Shown here in pieces: positions 1-10,635 of a stretch of DNA of 64,000 nt (its first letter is position 1; each line of letters begins with the position of its first letter). Both the position numbers and the translations under genes were made by a program. A model generated the notes under the pieces. That model saw only the letters and a list, made by a program, of their open reading frames with translations, was not told the origin of the DNA and ran no database searches. Source of the DNA: Periplaneta americana (taxonomy: Eukaryota > Arthropoda > Insecta > Blattodea > Blattidae); NCBI RefSeq assembly GCF_040183065.1, contig NC_091131.1:16114800-16178799 (forward strand). The letters run 5' to 3'.

Positions 1-106
1 AAGATCCATGCCTCCGTCAAACCTCTTTGACTCCTCTACACTTATGTCCATGTCTCCGTCCTCCGGAGCTGCAAAATAACAAGTCTAATGTATCATATGT
101 AAGAAA

Positions 107-290
107 ATGGCAGTAGTAGCAGAAGCAGAAGTAGTAGCAGTAGCAGCAGTACTAGTAGTAGCAGTAGCAGCAGTAGTTGTAATATTAGTAGTAGTAGTAG
201 TAGTGGTAGTAGTTGTAATAATAATAGTAGTAGTAGCATTAGTGGCAATAGCAGCAGCATTAGTAGTACCAGTATTAGTAGTAGCAGAGC

Positions 291-328
<38 letters not shown>

Positions 329-406
329 AAGTAGCAGCAGTAATAGTAGCAGCAGCAGTAGTAGTAGTAGCAGCAGTACTAGTAGTAGTGGCAGTAATTG
401 TAATAA

Positions 407-447
<41 letters not shown>

Positions 448-1889
448 TTAGCAGCAGTACTAGTAGTGGCAGTAGTTGTAATAGTACTAGTAGTAGCAGT
501 AGGGGCAGTAGTTGTAATAGTACTAGTAGTAGCAGTAGGGGCAGTACCAGTAGCACTAGTAGTAGCAGTAATAATAGTACTAGTAGTAGCAGTAGGGGCA
601 GTAGTTTTAATAGTACTAGTAGTAGCAGTAGGGGCAGTAGTTTTAATAGTACTAGTAGTAGCAGTAGGGGCAGTACCAGTAGCACTAGTAGTAGCAGTAA
701 TAATAGTACTAGTAGTAGCAGTAGGGGCAGTAGTTTTAATAGTACTAGTAGTAGCAGTAGGGGCAGTAGTTTTAATAGTACTAGTAGTAGCAGTAGGGGC
801 AGTACCAATAGCACTAGTAGTAGCAGTAATAATAGTACTAGTAGTAGCAGTAGGGGCAGTAGTTTTAATAGTACTAGTAGTAGCAGTAGGGGCAGTACCA
901 GTAGCACTAGTAGTAGCAGTAATAATAGTACTAGTAGTAGCAGTAGGGGCAGTAGTTTTAATAGTACTAGTAGTAGCAGTAGGGGCAGTAGTTTTAATAG
1001 TACTAGTAGTAGCAGTAGGGGCAGTACCAGTAGCACTAGTAGTAGCAGTAATAATAGTACTAGTAGTAGCAGTAGGGGCAGTAGTTTTAATAGTACTAGT
1101 AGTAGCAGTAGGGGCAGTACCAGTAGCACTAGTAGTAGCAGTAATAATAGTACTAGTAGTAGCAGTAGGGGCAGTAGTTTTAATAGTACTAGTAGTAGCA
1201 GTAGGGGCAGTACCAGTAGCACTAGTAGTAGCAGTAATAATAGTACTAGTAGTAGCAGTAGGGGCAGTAGTTTTAATAGTACTAGTAGTAGCAGTAGGGG
1301 CAGTACCAGTAGCACTAGTAGTAGCAGTAATAATAGTACTAGTAGTAGCAGTAGGGGCAGTAGTTTTAATAGTACTAGTAGTAGCAGTAGGGGCAGTACC
1401 AGTAGCACTAGTAGTAGCAGTAATAATTGTACTAGTAGTAGCAGTAGGGGCAGTAGTTTTAATTGTACTAGTAGTAGCAGTAGGGGCAGTACCAGTAGCA
1501 CTAGTAGTAGCAGTAATAATTGTACTAGTAGTAGCAGTAGGGGCAGTAGTTTTAATTGTACTAGTAGTAGCAGTAGGGGCAGTAGTTTTAATAGTACTAG
1601 TAGTAGCAGTAGGGGCAGTACCAGTAGCACTAGTAGTAGCAGTAATAATTGTACTAGTAGTAGCAGTAGGGGCAGTAGTTTTAATAGTACTAGTAGTAGC
1701 AGTAGGGGCAGTAGTTTTAATAGTACTAGTAGTAGCAGTAGGGGCAGTACCAGTAGCACTAGTAGTAGCAGTAATAATAGTAGCAGTAGCACTAGTAGTA
1801 ACAGTAGTGGCGGTAGTTGTAATAGTACTAGTAGTAGCAGTAGTAATAGCAGCAGTGGCAGAAGTTGTAATAGTAGTAGTAGTTTTTAC
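107..1889. repeat. AGT-based minisatellite with two-monomer higher-order structure
   Basis: The whole stretch is built of AGT-like triplets. From about 474 to 1786 it resolves into a 36-bp monomer A (containing GGGGCAGTAGTTTTAAT) and a 57-bp monomer B (containing GTACCAGTAGCACTAG). Twelve B monomers begin GTACC at about 544, 673, 802, 895, 1024, 1117, 1210, 1303, 1396, 1489, 1618 and 1747. The spacing is therefore 93 bp (A-B) or 129 bp (A-A-B). Because every triplet lacks a stop in two frames, ORFs of about 500 codons run along both strands. They encode only Leu/Val/Ala repeats and are not genes. The outer parts (107-470 and 1790-1889) are plain degenerate AGT/AGC repeat. Confidence 0.95.
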
Positions 1890-1946
1890 TAGGTTATTTA
1901 ACGACGCTTTATCAACTACTAGGTTATTTAGCGCCGAAGCAAAAAT
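1890..1946 (-). mobile_element. 3'-end fragment of the tRNA-derived SINE family seen complete at 41577-41830
   Basis: The stretch GTTATTTAACGACGCTTTAT and the following 'aggttatttagcg' match the 3' part of the complete SINE at 41577-41830. The tRNA-like head is absent, so this is a truncated copy abutting the AGT array. Confidence 0.6.
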
Positions 1947-1959
1947 CTAACACTACTCG

Positions 1960-2375
1960 AGCGGAGCTTGGGATCTTCAGTCAAACGCTCCTTTCGTCAG
2001 AGCTACGTCGCTGCACAGTGTGTATTTTTGCCAATCTCGGTGGACAAAAAACAAATTTCAACTTGTCTAGTTAGGCACAGATGAATGTGAATTCATGTTC
2101 TTTAACATTTGGGTAATGCTTTTACTGTTTTATCAGTAGCAAGTTATTTTTAGAAGGTTATGTACAAGGGGGCATCTGTTACATGTTTGGCTAACAGCAG
2201 AAAAGGATCATGGAATGGGGGAGTTTTTAATTACTGGGTGAATGTTTTAGGCTTGCAAAATTATTCACATGACATGAAGCATCAGGTAAAAATTCATTGG
2301 ACACATTTTTATCTAACCTTAACAAACTCACCGTGGATGAGAACGCAGATCTAGTAGCTGGACAAAATTAGCAAA
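1960..2375. other. No gene or recognised repeat
   Basis: AT-rich sequence with only short incidental ORFs. No splice-bounded exon, RNA gene or repeat family was recognised. Confidence 0.5.
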
Positions 2376-2495
2376 GTATCCCTTTATAGTAGTGCATTAA
2401 GGCAAAATGAATAACTTCTCTCCTATCTAACAGATTTTTATGAAATAATGTACGAAAGTTACAGTTAGCATATATTTTTGTGTACAAACTGCATT
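2376..2495 (+). repeat. Dispersed ~115-bp repeat, copy 1 of 3
   Basis: The segment starting TCCCTTTATAGTAGTGCATT, with 'aataacttctctcctatctaacag' split over the next 60 bases, recurs at about 4365-4475 and 4498-4610. The latter two are in tandem about 133 bp apart. It is non-coding and of unknown class. Confidence 0.6.
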
Positions 2496-3074
2496 TATGC
2501 TCGACCGTGCCGAAATGTAGTAATTATACACCTGGTAGCAGCCCTTTAATGGACCTCATTAAAGTACACCTATTCATTAAAGTTCAGGTGTTCCACCAAT
2601 CAGAAAACGCCATTGCAGCAATATGAAAGCGTAAGTATCGATTATTCTCGGATATGCAATCGAAAGACAACTAGCGAAACGTCACGGAGGCTGGAAATCC
2701 AATACTGTCGCAGAAGGTTATGTTCTGTTACTATAATAATAATAGTTAGAGTAAATAATATTCAAATAAATTCAATTTGTCATCTCGTTTTTCAATGTCT
2801 AAATCAATTTTAACATTATATCAAGGTTAACGTTTCTTTTACTCTCTAGATTATATCAAGGTCAATATGGACATTTGTTCCTCGGAAAAAATCAATACTT
2901 TCGCGTCTGCGCGCATCTCGCAATTTACGAGCTATTGCACATGGTCAGTTCCGCTCCTCAGTCAGATAAGAATAAAATGAATACTTCTGAATAATTTCAA
3001 GTTAGAAATATGGTCGAGCATAAAAAGTCCTATGAAACTTGACTATAATGGTAATTAAGACGCTCGTATGAAAA

Positions 3075-4265
3075 TTATGAAACTCGCAATGCTACATCTC
3101 TTCCCGCTTAGACCGAGTAAATGACGCTATAGATAAATTGAACGAAGACATTGACTCGATTGTGACATGGACAAAGAAACTCCGTCTTAAAATCAATCCT
3201 GGAAAGACACAAGCAATTATATTAGGACACAAACGACAAACCGACGCTGTAAAACACCTCGACATTTCCCCCGTTAAAGTAAGAACAATGCATATCCCTT
3301 TCAGTTCTTCAGTAAAAAATCTTGGCATTCACATGGATAATAATCTCAACTGGGACATGCAAATCACAGAAACCTGCAGAAAAGTATATTCTATTATCCA
3401 TGTGCTAAAAAGGATAAATGTTCATCTCCCCTCTTGCTTAAAAAAGTCCCTTGTGCAGACACTTGCATTTCCCTATTTCGACTATGCGGACATTTTACTG
3501 ACTGACCTCTCCAGCGACAACAAAATGAAACTTCAACGTGCTCATAATTTGTGTGTACGTTTTGTAAGCAATGTTCGTAAATATGATCATATTACCCCAT
3601 CCCTGGAAGCAATAGGTTGGCTTAAACTAGATAAGAAAAGAAATTTACATTCACTTCTCTTTCTCTTCGAAATCTTGAACTCTTCTATTCCTTCGTACCT
3701 GTCGTCTCGCTTCACTTACCTTTCTTCCCACCATAATCTGAACACACGCTCTCTCCATGAAACAATACTAACAATACCATCCCATCGCACCTCCTCATAC
3801 TCATCCTCTTTCACAATAGCCCTGCCAAGACTCTGGAATTCGCTACCTGCTAGCATCAGGGACTGTCGAAATAAAATTGAATTCAAACGAAAACTTACTA
3901 GGCACTTGGTCAGTAATTGATTACTTGTAAATATTTTCTTTAATCTATGACAAAATATTTCAATATTCAGTAATTTCATCACTATAGAATTTTGTTATTC
4001 TACATTTAATTTGTAATCCAGTAAATATAAAATATTCTTTGTTTCTCTATGATAAATTATCTAGCTTTAATTATTCAGGTAATCTTTTCGTACTTTGATT
4101 TTATTGTAATTGTAAATTTAATACTAACTGTAATATTATTTGTAATTGTAATTGTAAATTTAATACTAATTGTAATTTTATTGTTGATATTGTTGTTGGA
4201 ATCTCCTGGTAGAGGGGCAGAGAAGGCCTGACGGCCTTATCTCTACCAGGTTAAATAAATAAATA
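3075..4265 (+). mobile_element. CR1-like LINE, 5'-truncated, C-terminal part of reverse transcriptase ORF plus 3' UTR (copy A)
   Basis: An open frame from about 3138 to 3920 encodes 260 residues that match the end of a CR1/jockey-type non-LTR polymerase. It starts just after the YADD box, at the thumb. Visible signatures are KLRLKINPGKTQAIILGHKR, 'VKNLGIHMDNNLNW', 'HFDY'-like 'PYFDYAD', 'LQRAHNLCVRFV' and the terminal 'LPRLWNSLPASIRDCR'. The catalytic RT core and the endonuclease are missing, so it is dead. The 3' UTR ends with a hairpin (CCTGGTAGAG at about 4206 pairing with CTCTACCAGG) followed by an AAAT-type tail. That ending is shared with copies at 11597, 44562, 46205 and 59110. Copy 46205-47040 is its closest relative in this window. 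Confidence 0.9.
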
Positions 4266-4364
4266 CTACTAATACTACTCTTTCATAAACATCCTCGCGT
4301 CTTAATTACTACCATTATAGGCTCGTTGCATAATGTATTATTACGGTTCCATAAGAGAAAATAC

Positions 4365-4610
4365 CCCTTTATAGGAGATGCATTTAAACAAAATTATTAC
4401 CTTATCTCCTAACAGATTTTTATGAAAATGGATACAGAAGTTAGAGGTAGTATATATTTTTTGTCTACAAAGTCTGATTATGTTTCTATATGAGAAAGTG
4501 TCCCTTTATAGTGGTGCATTAAGACAAAATTAATAACTTCTCTCCTATATAATATACTTTTTATGAACCTTTGTACAACAGTTAGGCCTACAGGTAGCAT
4601 AAAGATTTAA
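4365..4610 (+). repeat. Dispersed ~115-bp repeat, copies 2 and 3 in tandem
   Basis: Two diverged units related to the one at 2376-2495, with starts about 133 bp apart ('cccctttataggagatgcat' and 'tccctttatagtggtgcatt'). No coding potential. Confidence 0.55.
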
Positions 4611-4614
4611 TCAG

Positions 4615-5175
4615 AGTTTGTACACAAAAATACTTCATATGCTACCTGTGACTGAGGGAAGTAATTATAAACTTCATTGAGGTTGGTCGGCCACGGGATT
4701 TGAGCCCGGGATCTCCCTATGTGAGTCTAGTGCCACTGAAACATTGTTGTTTCCTAAGATACTTGAAATAAACTAAAGGTAACATGCAAACGGAATAATT
4801 AAAAATTACCAAAAAAATAAATAAAATAAAATTACTCGCGGGGTCACAATGTTATACAAAGCAGGAAGATATTTCTCCTCAACTTGTAACACAGTAATAC
4901 CCATGACAAGCTTTCTCTGAGTCCCGAACTTTGCCTGGAATCTCCTAAAGGGAAAAAAATACTAAAGTTTACGTTTCACTCCTTATTTATAGATTGACAA
5001 ATCGAACTGAAACCCTGACCGAGTTACTACGTGAGCGCTGGCTGTCTTGGGGAGGAGCAAGTGAGAAAGCACGGGGGGAAGGGAGAGAGCACTATGCACT
5101 TGCAGGTCCACTCACAGTCTGTCAAACCTGCTAACAAAAGCATTAAAAGGTTGACTAGTTGCCTGAAATGCTAGC
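4615..5175. other. No gene recognised; short tRNA-like B-box relic
   Basis: Around 4690-4712 the segment GGGATTTGAGCCCGGGATCT resembles the T-arm (B box) region of a tRNA or tRNA-derived SINE, but no A box or tRNA fold could be assembled. The remainder is unassigned. Confidence 0.35.
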
Positions 5176-5178
5176 ATA

Positions 5179-5945
5179 AGGTTCGTTCCAACAAGCGGTT
5201 CATGGATCAGTTCATGTACGGTTCCTGTACCATCTTATGCGCATGCGCTATTTGAGCATCTGCTATGGGATTGAAACTGGACTGGACGCTGTTGGAACGC
5301 TTTCGCGGATCGTTATGTACTAAATCCAGAGATGCTATAACTGTGATCATCTTTGCTAAGAACGGGATGCTTAATTATTTTCGTTTCGCAGCTAATTCTA
5401 ATTGCAGAAAATAGAATTTCGATCATTTTCAATAAAAATATGACAAAAAAAATGGAAGGCAAGAATTCCGATAATTGACTTCAATAGTTATTTTTTTAAT
5501 TATTAATGTATGTACGTTATTTATTATATTTTTAATCAAAGCTCCATGTTGAAATTGTAATTAACTGTTTCAATAACCAAATAATTTCCATTCCCTTTTT
5601 TTTTTTGGCGAAAATTTAAATTAAATCTCTAGTTTTATTATTCGTCTGTACTGTCACTTTTCATCTTTAACCTCAATGATGCGAACAGTCGATCATGTCT
5701 TTCTTCAGTATCCAGGAGACGTTGGTGAGCTTATGCGCATGCGCGTCTCGCGTACTCTTCCGTACATGCCTCAATCCACGGACTATTTCTGACCGTTCCG
5801 AACCCGTGTCAAAAGCTTGTTGGAACGCCCGACTGCAGTACATGTTCCCGGTTCAGGACTGGTTCGGATTGTGTTGGAACGCTTTTTTTGTACTGCGCAT
5901 GCTCACGATGGTTACGGACGGTTCCTGACTTGTTGGAACGAACCT
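5179..5945. mobile_element. MITE with 17-bp TIRs (AGGTTCGTTCCAACAAG)
   Basis: The left end AGGTTCGTTCCAACAAG is matched by its reverse complement CTTGTTGGAACGAACCT at the right end. Both sides are flanked by ATA (5176-5178 and 5946-5948), consistent with a 3-bp target duplication. Subterminal GTTGGAACG motifs recur at about 5292, 5820 and 5873. There is no transposase; short ORFs inside are incidental. The superfamily is unassigned, although a 3-bp duplication would fit a PIF/Harbinger type. Confidence 0.8.
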
Positions 5946-6249
5946 ATAATGGAACCTTCCTAGCCGACAGTCGAGGCAAAAATGAAGAATCCGTTATTGT
6001 GGTAATACTGGAGAGTGGTTCTTCTATTGGTCGCGATGCCCACACACACCCTCTCAGATATTTACGTGGTGATTGTGACTGAATGACGAGGAGCGAGGGA
6101 GAGAGAAGGAAGAAAGGGAGAGATTCCAGAAGTTGGCGTGTATTATGGGGTTTCACTTAAAGTTGTCAAACTATAGTTCTCTCAATACATAAGCTTGTGT
6201 GCACACTAATACATAACAGGTGTCGGAAGGTATGAGCTGGTGGACTTAC

Positions 6250-6504
6250 CTATGCTTACGTAGACGGGCCATTTCAACACTTCGGTTAGAATATCCCCTT
6301 TCAGCCAGTAGCGGATCGTCCAAGTGCCTTCGTCTGCTACTGTGACTGGATTCCTTAGAATCGAACATGTAAGGGGCGTTTTTAGCACAGTTGTCTCGTT
6401 GCTGGGGTTTGTTATTTCACAGTAATCACTGTCGTCTCTAGTTGCATCCAGCTTTCCAGTCTTTCCAATATACCAAAACGATGACGTATTGGTAGCAGTA
6501 TCAC
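6250..6504 (-). CDS. Exon d of a split glycoprotein gene (Ig-like, 85 codons)
   Basis: Read on the minus strand, the segment follows a consensus acceptor (CAG before 6504) and ends at the donor GTAAGT (6249-6244). It is open throughout, 255 nt long, and begins with the last two bases and ends with the first base of a codon (phase 1-1). It encodes a beta-rich, extracellular-looking domain with two cysteines (DYCEI, LTCSI), two N-glycosylation sequons (NTS, NET) and an Ig-type F-strand signature around 'ADEGTWTIRYW', followed by a G strand ending WPVYVSI. It joins in frame to exon c (8680-8796). The open frame needs at least one more exon downstream (below 6250), which was not found. The protein family is unrecognised. 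The Ig-like assignment is inference from cysteine and D-x-G-x-W/Y spacing and from phase-1 symmetry. Confidence 0.75.
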
Positions 6505-6714
6505 CTGAAACATTGTAAAATATACGAGTACATGTAGATACATCTAAATAACTGAAACATTGAGTGTATAATTTACGTCTTAATAGATGGACAATTGTAT
6601 GTAGGATGTAGGTAACTCCAAGTAGCTACAATATTGGACATCGAATTAAATGAATGGGTGAATTCAAATAGACCTACATTCTCTTCTCCACCAAGACTCC
6701 GGTATTTCCAAACA

Positions 6715-7621
6715 TCTATATATATAATTTGAACTGGTAATGGAAATTGCGGGAAAACAGCTGAAGGGATTTTAATAAATGACGCATCATTTTGAAGCTT
6801 GGAACCCAAAATTTTTAGAAAAATAGTAGTTTTCAGTGAAATATCAATTTTCCTACGTTATTTTCCTATTCTTCAAAATCCATCTTTCTTCAGTTTTGAG
6901 AACTAATTGCATTTCAGCACGGCTGTGATTTCAGAATAAAACAAAACACACACTACAATAAACAATAGCTATTACACGAAGGCCATGACCTGCAGGATTG
7001 CTGACATATTTAGAGTTCAAATTCAATTGGTTATTAAAAACAAGTGATTTGCAGGTCTGATTGTGTGGTGTATAATTTTCTAAGTACAGCTGTGTATTGG
7101 ATATTGAAATCTACGAAACTTGACGAGGTTTTTTTGGCATTATTACCATTAGAAATGAAATTGCATTACAGTTAATGCCATGATGTGGCTATTTTTCATT
7201 AATTATACATATTAATGCTACACTGATGATATGAAAGTGAAACGTTTTGGGAATATATAAGTAGATATAGAGAATGTGTTAAATTAGATCTTCATTTCTG
7301 TAATTTACTGAGTGGCAGCTATTCTATATATAAAACTACAAAACTTACGTAAGGTAATAATACTATTATTAAAAATCAAATATTTTTATAGTTTTTAATC
7401 AAGTGGGGTTGGGTCTTTTTCATATATTTAATGGCGGTGTGGTGTAGATACTTCTATGCGTCATTCTCTTCAGTATTGGCTCGAGAGAGAGTATCTTTCA
7501 TTGTTATGGAAGCAAATAACTTTCAGAATGTCTGGTATTCTTCATTGAAAATAAATTTGAAAAATGTTTATTTGAACGTCTAATGAACTTAGTTTGCAGC
7601 ATTTGCTGCACAAGCTACTAG
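6715..7621 (+). mobile_element. Non-autonomous Helitron, first unit of a head-to-tail dimer (H1)
   Basis: It starts TCTATATATATAATTTGAAC after an A and ends with the hairpin GCAGCATTTGCTGC followed by ACAAGCTA and CTAG. These are the 5'-TC, hairpin and CTRR-3' hallmarks of Helitrons. There is no coding capacity. Its 3' CTAG abuts directly the start of a second copy (7622). It lies in the host intron between exons c and d. Relatives in the window are at 33253-34501, 35264-36243 and 37221-37989. Confidence 0.85.
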
Positions 7622-8602
7622 TATATATATATAATTTGAACTGGTAATGGAAATTACGGGAAAACGGCTGGACGGATTTTAATAAATAACCCCTCATTTT
7701 GAAGCTTGGAACTCAAAGTTTTTCGGAAAAATAGTAGTTTTCAGTGAAATGTCAATTTTTAAACATAATTTTCCTATTTTCCAAAATCCATCTGTCGTCA
7801 GCTTTGAGAACTAGCTAATAGCATTCACGGCCGACTTGATATTCCCTTCGCTGTTTTGTAAAGGAGAAGCGAAGCGAGATCAAGTCGGCCGTGTTGAATT
7901 TCAGAATAAAATAAAACACATACTACAGTAAACAATGTTACACGAAGGCCATGATCTGCAAGAATGCTGACATATTTAGAGCTCAAATTAAATTGGTTAT
8001 TAAAAACTTAACTTACTAAAAATAATTTACAGGTTCGATTCTGTGGTTTGTAATTTTGTGGGTACAGCTGTGTGTTGGATATTAAAAACTACAAAACTTG
8101 AGGAGGTTTGATGACATTATTACTATTAGAAATAAAATATTATTGTAGTTAATGCCATGATGTGACTATTTTTCATTAATTATACGTATATTAATTCTAT
8201 ATTGATGATATGAAAGTGAAACGTTTTGGGGTTATATAAGTAGATGTAGACAATAACTGAAATTAGGTTTTGATTTCTATATTTTACTGAGTGGTGGCTA
8301 TATAGTATATATAGTGTATGTTACTGAAAGCTATAAAACTTACGTAAGATAATAATATTATTAAAAATCAAATATTTTTATAGTTATTAATCAAGTGGGG
8401 TTGGGTCTTTTTGATATATTTAATGGCGGTGTGGTGTAGATATTTATATACGTGGTTCTCTTTAGTATTGGCTGGAGAGAGATTATCTTTCATTGTTATG
8501 GAAGCAAGTAACTTTCAGAATGTCTCGTATTCTTCATTGAAAATAAATCTGAAAAATGTTTATTTGAATGTCTAATGCAGCATTTGCTGCACAAGCCACT
8601 AG
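7622..8602 (+). mobile_element. Non-autonomous Helitron, second unit of the dimer (H2)
   Basis: This begins immediately after the CTAG of the preceding copy and ends in the same hairpin (GCAGCATTTGCTGC) plus ACAAGCCA and CTAG, followed by T at 8603. Compared with the first unit it carries an extra palindromic segment (7829-7892), with arms beginning ACGGCCGACTTGAT and ending ATCAAGTCGGCCGT. It ends 78 bp from host exon c. Confidence 0.85.
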
Positions 8603-8679
8603 TATGTTTTATTTCCGATCGCGGAAGTATGAATGGAGAAGTAGTATTGTAAGTTAGGAGTTCAACTGTAGTCACTTAC

Positions 8680-8796
8680 TCATCTCAGTGATCTGGACCT
8701 CACTGGCCAGCGCGTATGTTTGATTGTAGTACACCATTTTAAAATGCGTCTCGTTATTAGGTTTGTAGACGACCTCTGCGCCACATTCAGCTACAC
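8680..8796 (-). CDS. Exon c of the split glycoprotein gene (39 codons)
   Basis: Minus-strand exon with acceptor CAG before 8796 and donor GTAAGT after 8680. The length of 117 nt is divisible by 3, with phase 1 at both ends. It encodes a short segment with one cysteine (VAECGAEVVY) and two sequons (NET, NQT), ending in EVQITEM. This is typical of half of an extracellular beta-sandwich domain. The split codon with exon b is G-GT (Gly) and with exon d A-GT (Ser), so both joins keep the frame. It most likely completes a domain begun in exon b (18350-18550). No family was recognised. Confidence 0.7.
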
Positions 8797-8945
8797 CTGT
8801 AACACAAAACAGAGATCATACATAGGCCAGAAGTGTAGGAAAAAATGGAGAAAATCCTTTTTTTGTGGAGTGCATTTTAATATTAAAATGTTGAAATACG
8901 AACCTTTAATATTAATACATAGTGGATTAACCGAAGATTTGAGTA

Positions 8946-10250
8946 CAGTAAAACCTCGTTAATCCCGACCCCGATAACCCGGACTTCGCTTAATCCGGAC
9001 AGGCAAAAAAACTATGAGTGTGGGAAAATTAAAGAACTTTGTTTTAAGAGGAGAGGATGGTATTTTTTAAAACTTTTTTCCTATTTGGTGTAAATTATTA
9101 ATTTTTTTGTATGTAGAGAGCTCATACCTGTTGAAACTCAACCAAATAAAAATATTTTGAAAAAAAAAAATATATTTAGGGGCCCAAATTTGAAAAAAAT
9201 ATATACCCAATGCAGGATTGTACTAAAACCGATATATCTAAACCGTTTTTAAAGATAGATTCAAACAGTTTTTGCAATGTATTTGCAAAAGTATGTTCTA
9301 CAAACTGTCTGTAACAGAATTTTGATATTAGTCCCTATGTTTGTAAAATAAACAATTAAAATTTAGTAACAATTTTCTGATTTCCTTTCTTGCAAACAAA
9401 CGGACGTATTTTTTAAATGAAATCGATTAACAAAATTCTGTTACAGAGAAAAGTTTCCCAATAGTCTAAAGAATGTGTGTTCTAAATTTCATGCATGTAT
9501 CTTTAATAGCTCGGAAATTATATTCATTTGTCTGGCAATGTAGCAAAAAAAAAAAAAAAAAAAAAAATGAAGTTACTGGAAACCGATAAAAGCGGGCGTG
9601 TGATTTAAAAATCCATAGCGCAGGAAGTTTAAAAATGACGTCTCAATATCCGATAAGGGCACAAATACCCACAAAATGTTATGCAATGCATTCCACACAT
9701 ATGAAAGCGTATTTTAAAGAAAAAATTTTTTTTTTGAAAATTTAATTTACCGGAAACAACAATAAAAGTGGGGAAGTGATTTAAAAATCCATAATGCAGG
9801 AAGTTTAAAAATGCCATCCACACATATCACAGAGTATTTTAAAGATTTTTTTTTTTAAATTTAGTAATTTTTCATAAAAAATACCATCCTCTCCCCTTAA
9901 GACTTACTTTTATACATTAGAACTATGGAATTACGAAAGAATATAGACATGTAATTCAAACCAACTTCCGCAGCAAGAATTTGAACTGATGCAGAGCCTG
10001 GTCCGTTCGCCACATCATCATAATTTCATTATGGGTACTGCATTGTATATATTGCTTTACGTTTTACTGTACTGTATAGTGTATTTAGACCTATACTCTT
10101 TAAATACACCGTAATAAACGTGTTTTGTTGCTATAAACGGAGTTTCAATGCACTTTCTACTGTTCTTGTAGGTTATTTCAGTTAATCCGGACTTTGGTGA
10201 AACCAGTCAACCTATCCTTGCAATTGTTCCGGATTAACGAGGTTTTGCTG
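8946..10250. mobile_element. pogo/Tigger-like non-autonomous transposon (outer element of a nest)
   Basis: The terminal inverted repeats are CAGTAAAACCTCGTTAATCC at the left and the reverse complement of CAGCAAAACCTCGTTAATCC at the right. The left flank is TA; the right flank is CA, probably a mutated TA. The TIR resembles pogo/Tigger-type ends of the Tc1/mariner superfamily. No transposase is present. A separate TTAA-flanked element is inserted at 9044-9900. Confidence 0.8.
9044..9900. mobile_element. TTAA-flanked MITE nested in the pogo-like element
   Basis: TTAA at 9044-9047 and 9897-9900 flank inverted ends: GAGGAGAGGATGGTATTTTTT at the left and the reverse complement of GGGGAGAGGATGGTATTTTTT at the right. 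A TTAA duplication is typical of piggyBac-superfamily elements, although the ends do not begin with the usual CCC. The interior is AT-rich with two similar sub-blocks (about 9590-9640 and 9770-9815, 'aaaatccataatgcaggaagttt'). No coding capacity. A single related end is at about 25124. Confidence 0.8.
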
Positions 10251-10635
10251 CATTTCTGTACCATTTTTAAAGCACAGCAACGCATCTGATTGTAATACAG
10301 TAACATTATAGCAGTTCTAATCTTTCTTCAAACTACGACTTTCAGTTAGTTAATTAGTTGATAGCCGTCCCAACCGGGGTTTAATAATCGGTCTCCTAAT
10401 CAATTCTAAATGAATATTTATATTTCATTCAATTTTTTCTTTAATATAAACCCTAGTTAGGTAGGCTATCATTGAACAATTTATTGGAAACGTAACAAAC
10501 AATTTAGGCTACAAGGCAAATTACATTTTATAATGAATATAGGTGATGATTAATTATGCTAATCGATGACTTGAGTGCAGTGGAGGATATGATATCCATG
10601 GTGCTGTCAGGAACTTTTAATCATCGGAAGACTTC
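10251..10635. other. No gene recognised
   Basis: AT-rich intronic sequence between the pogo-like element and the R2-like fragment, with no recognised feature. Confidence 0.5.

Noticed and set aside
275..1950. Two ~500-codon ORFs on opposite strands (Leu-rich and Val/Ala-rich)
   Set aside because: They are translations of the AGT-based minisatellite; both strands are open only because the repeat lacks stops.
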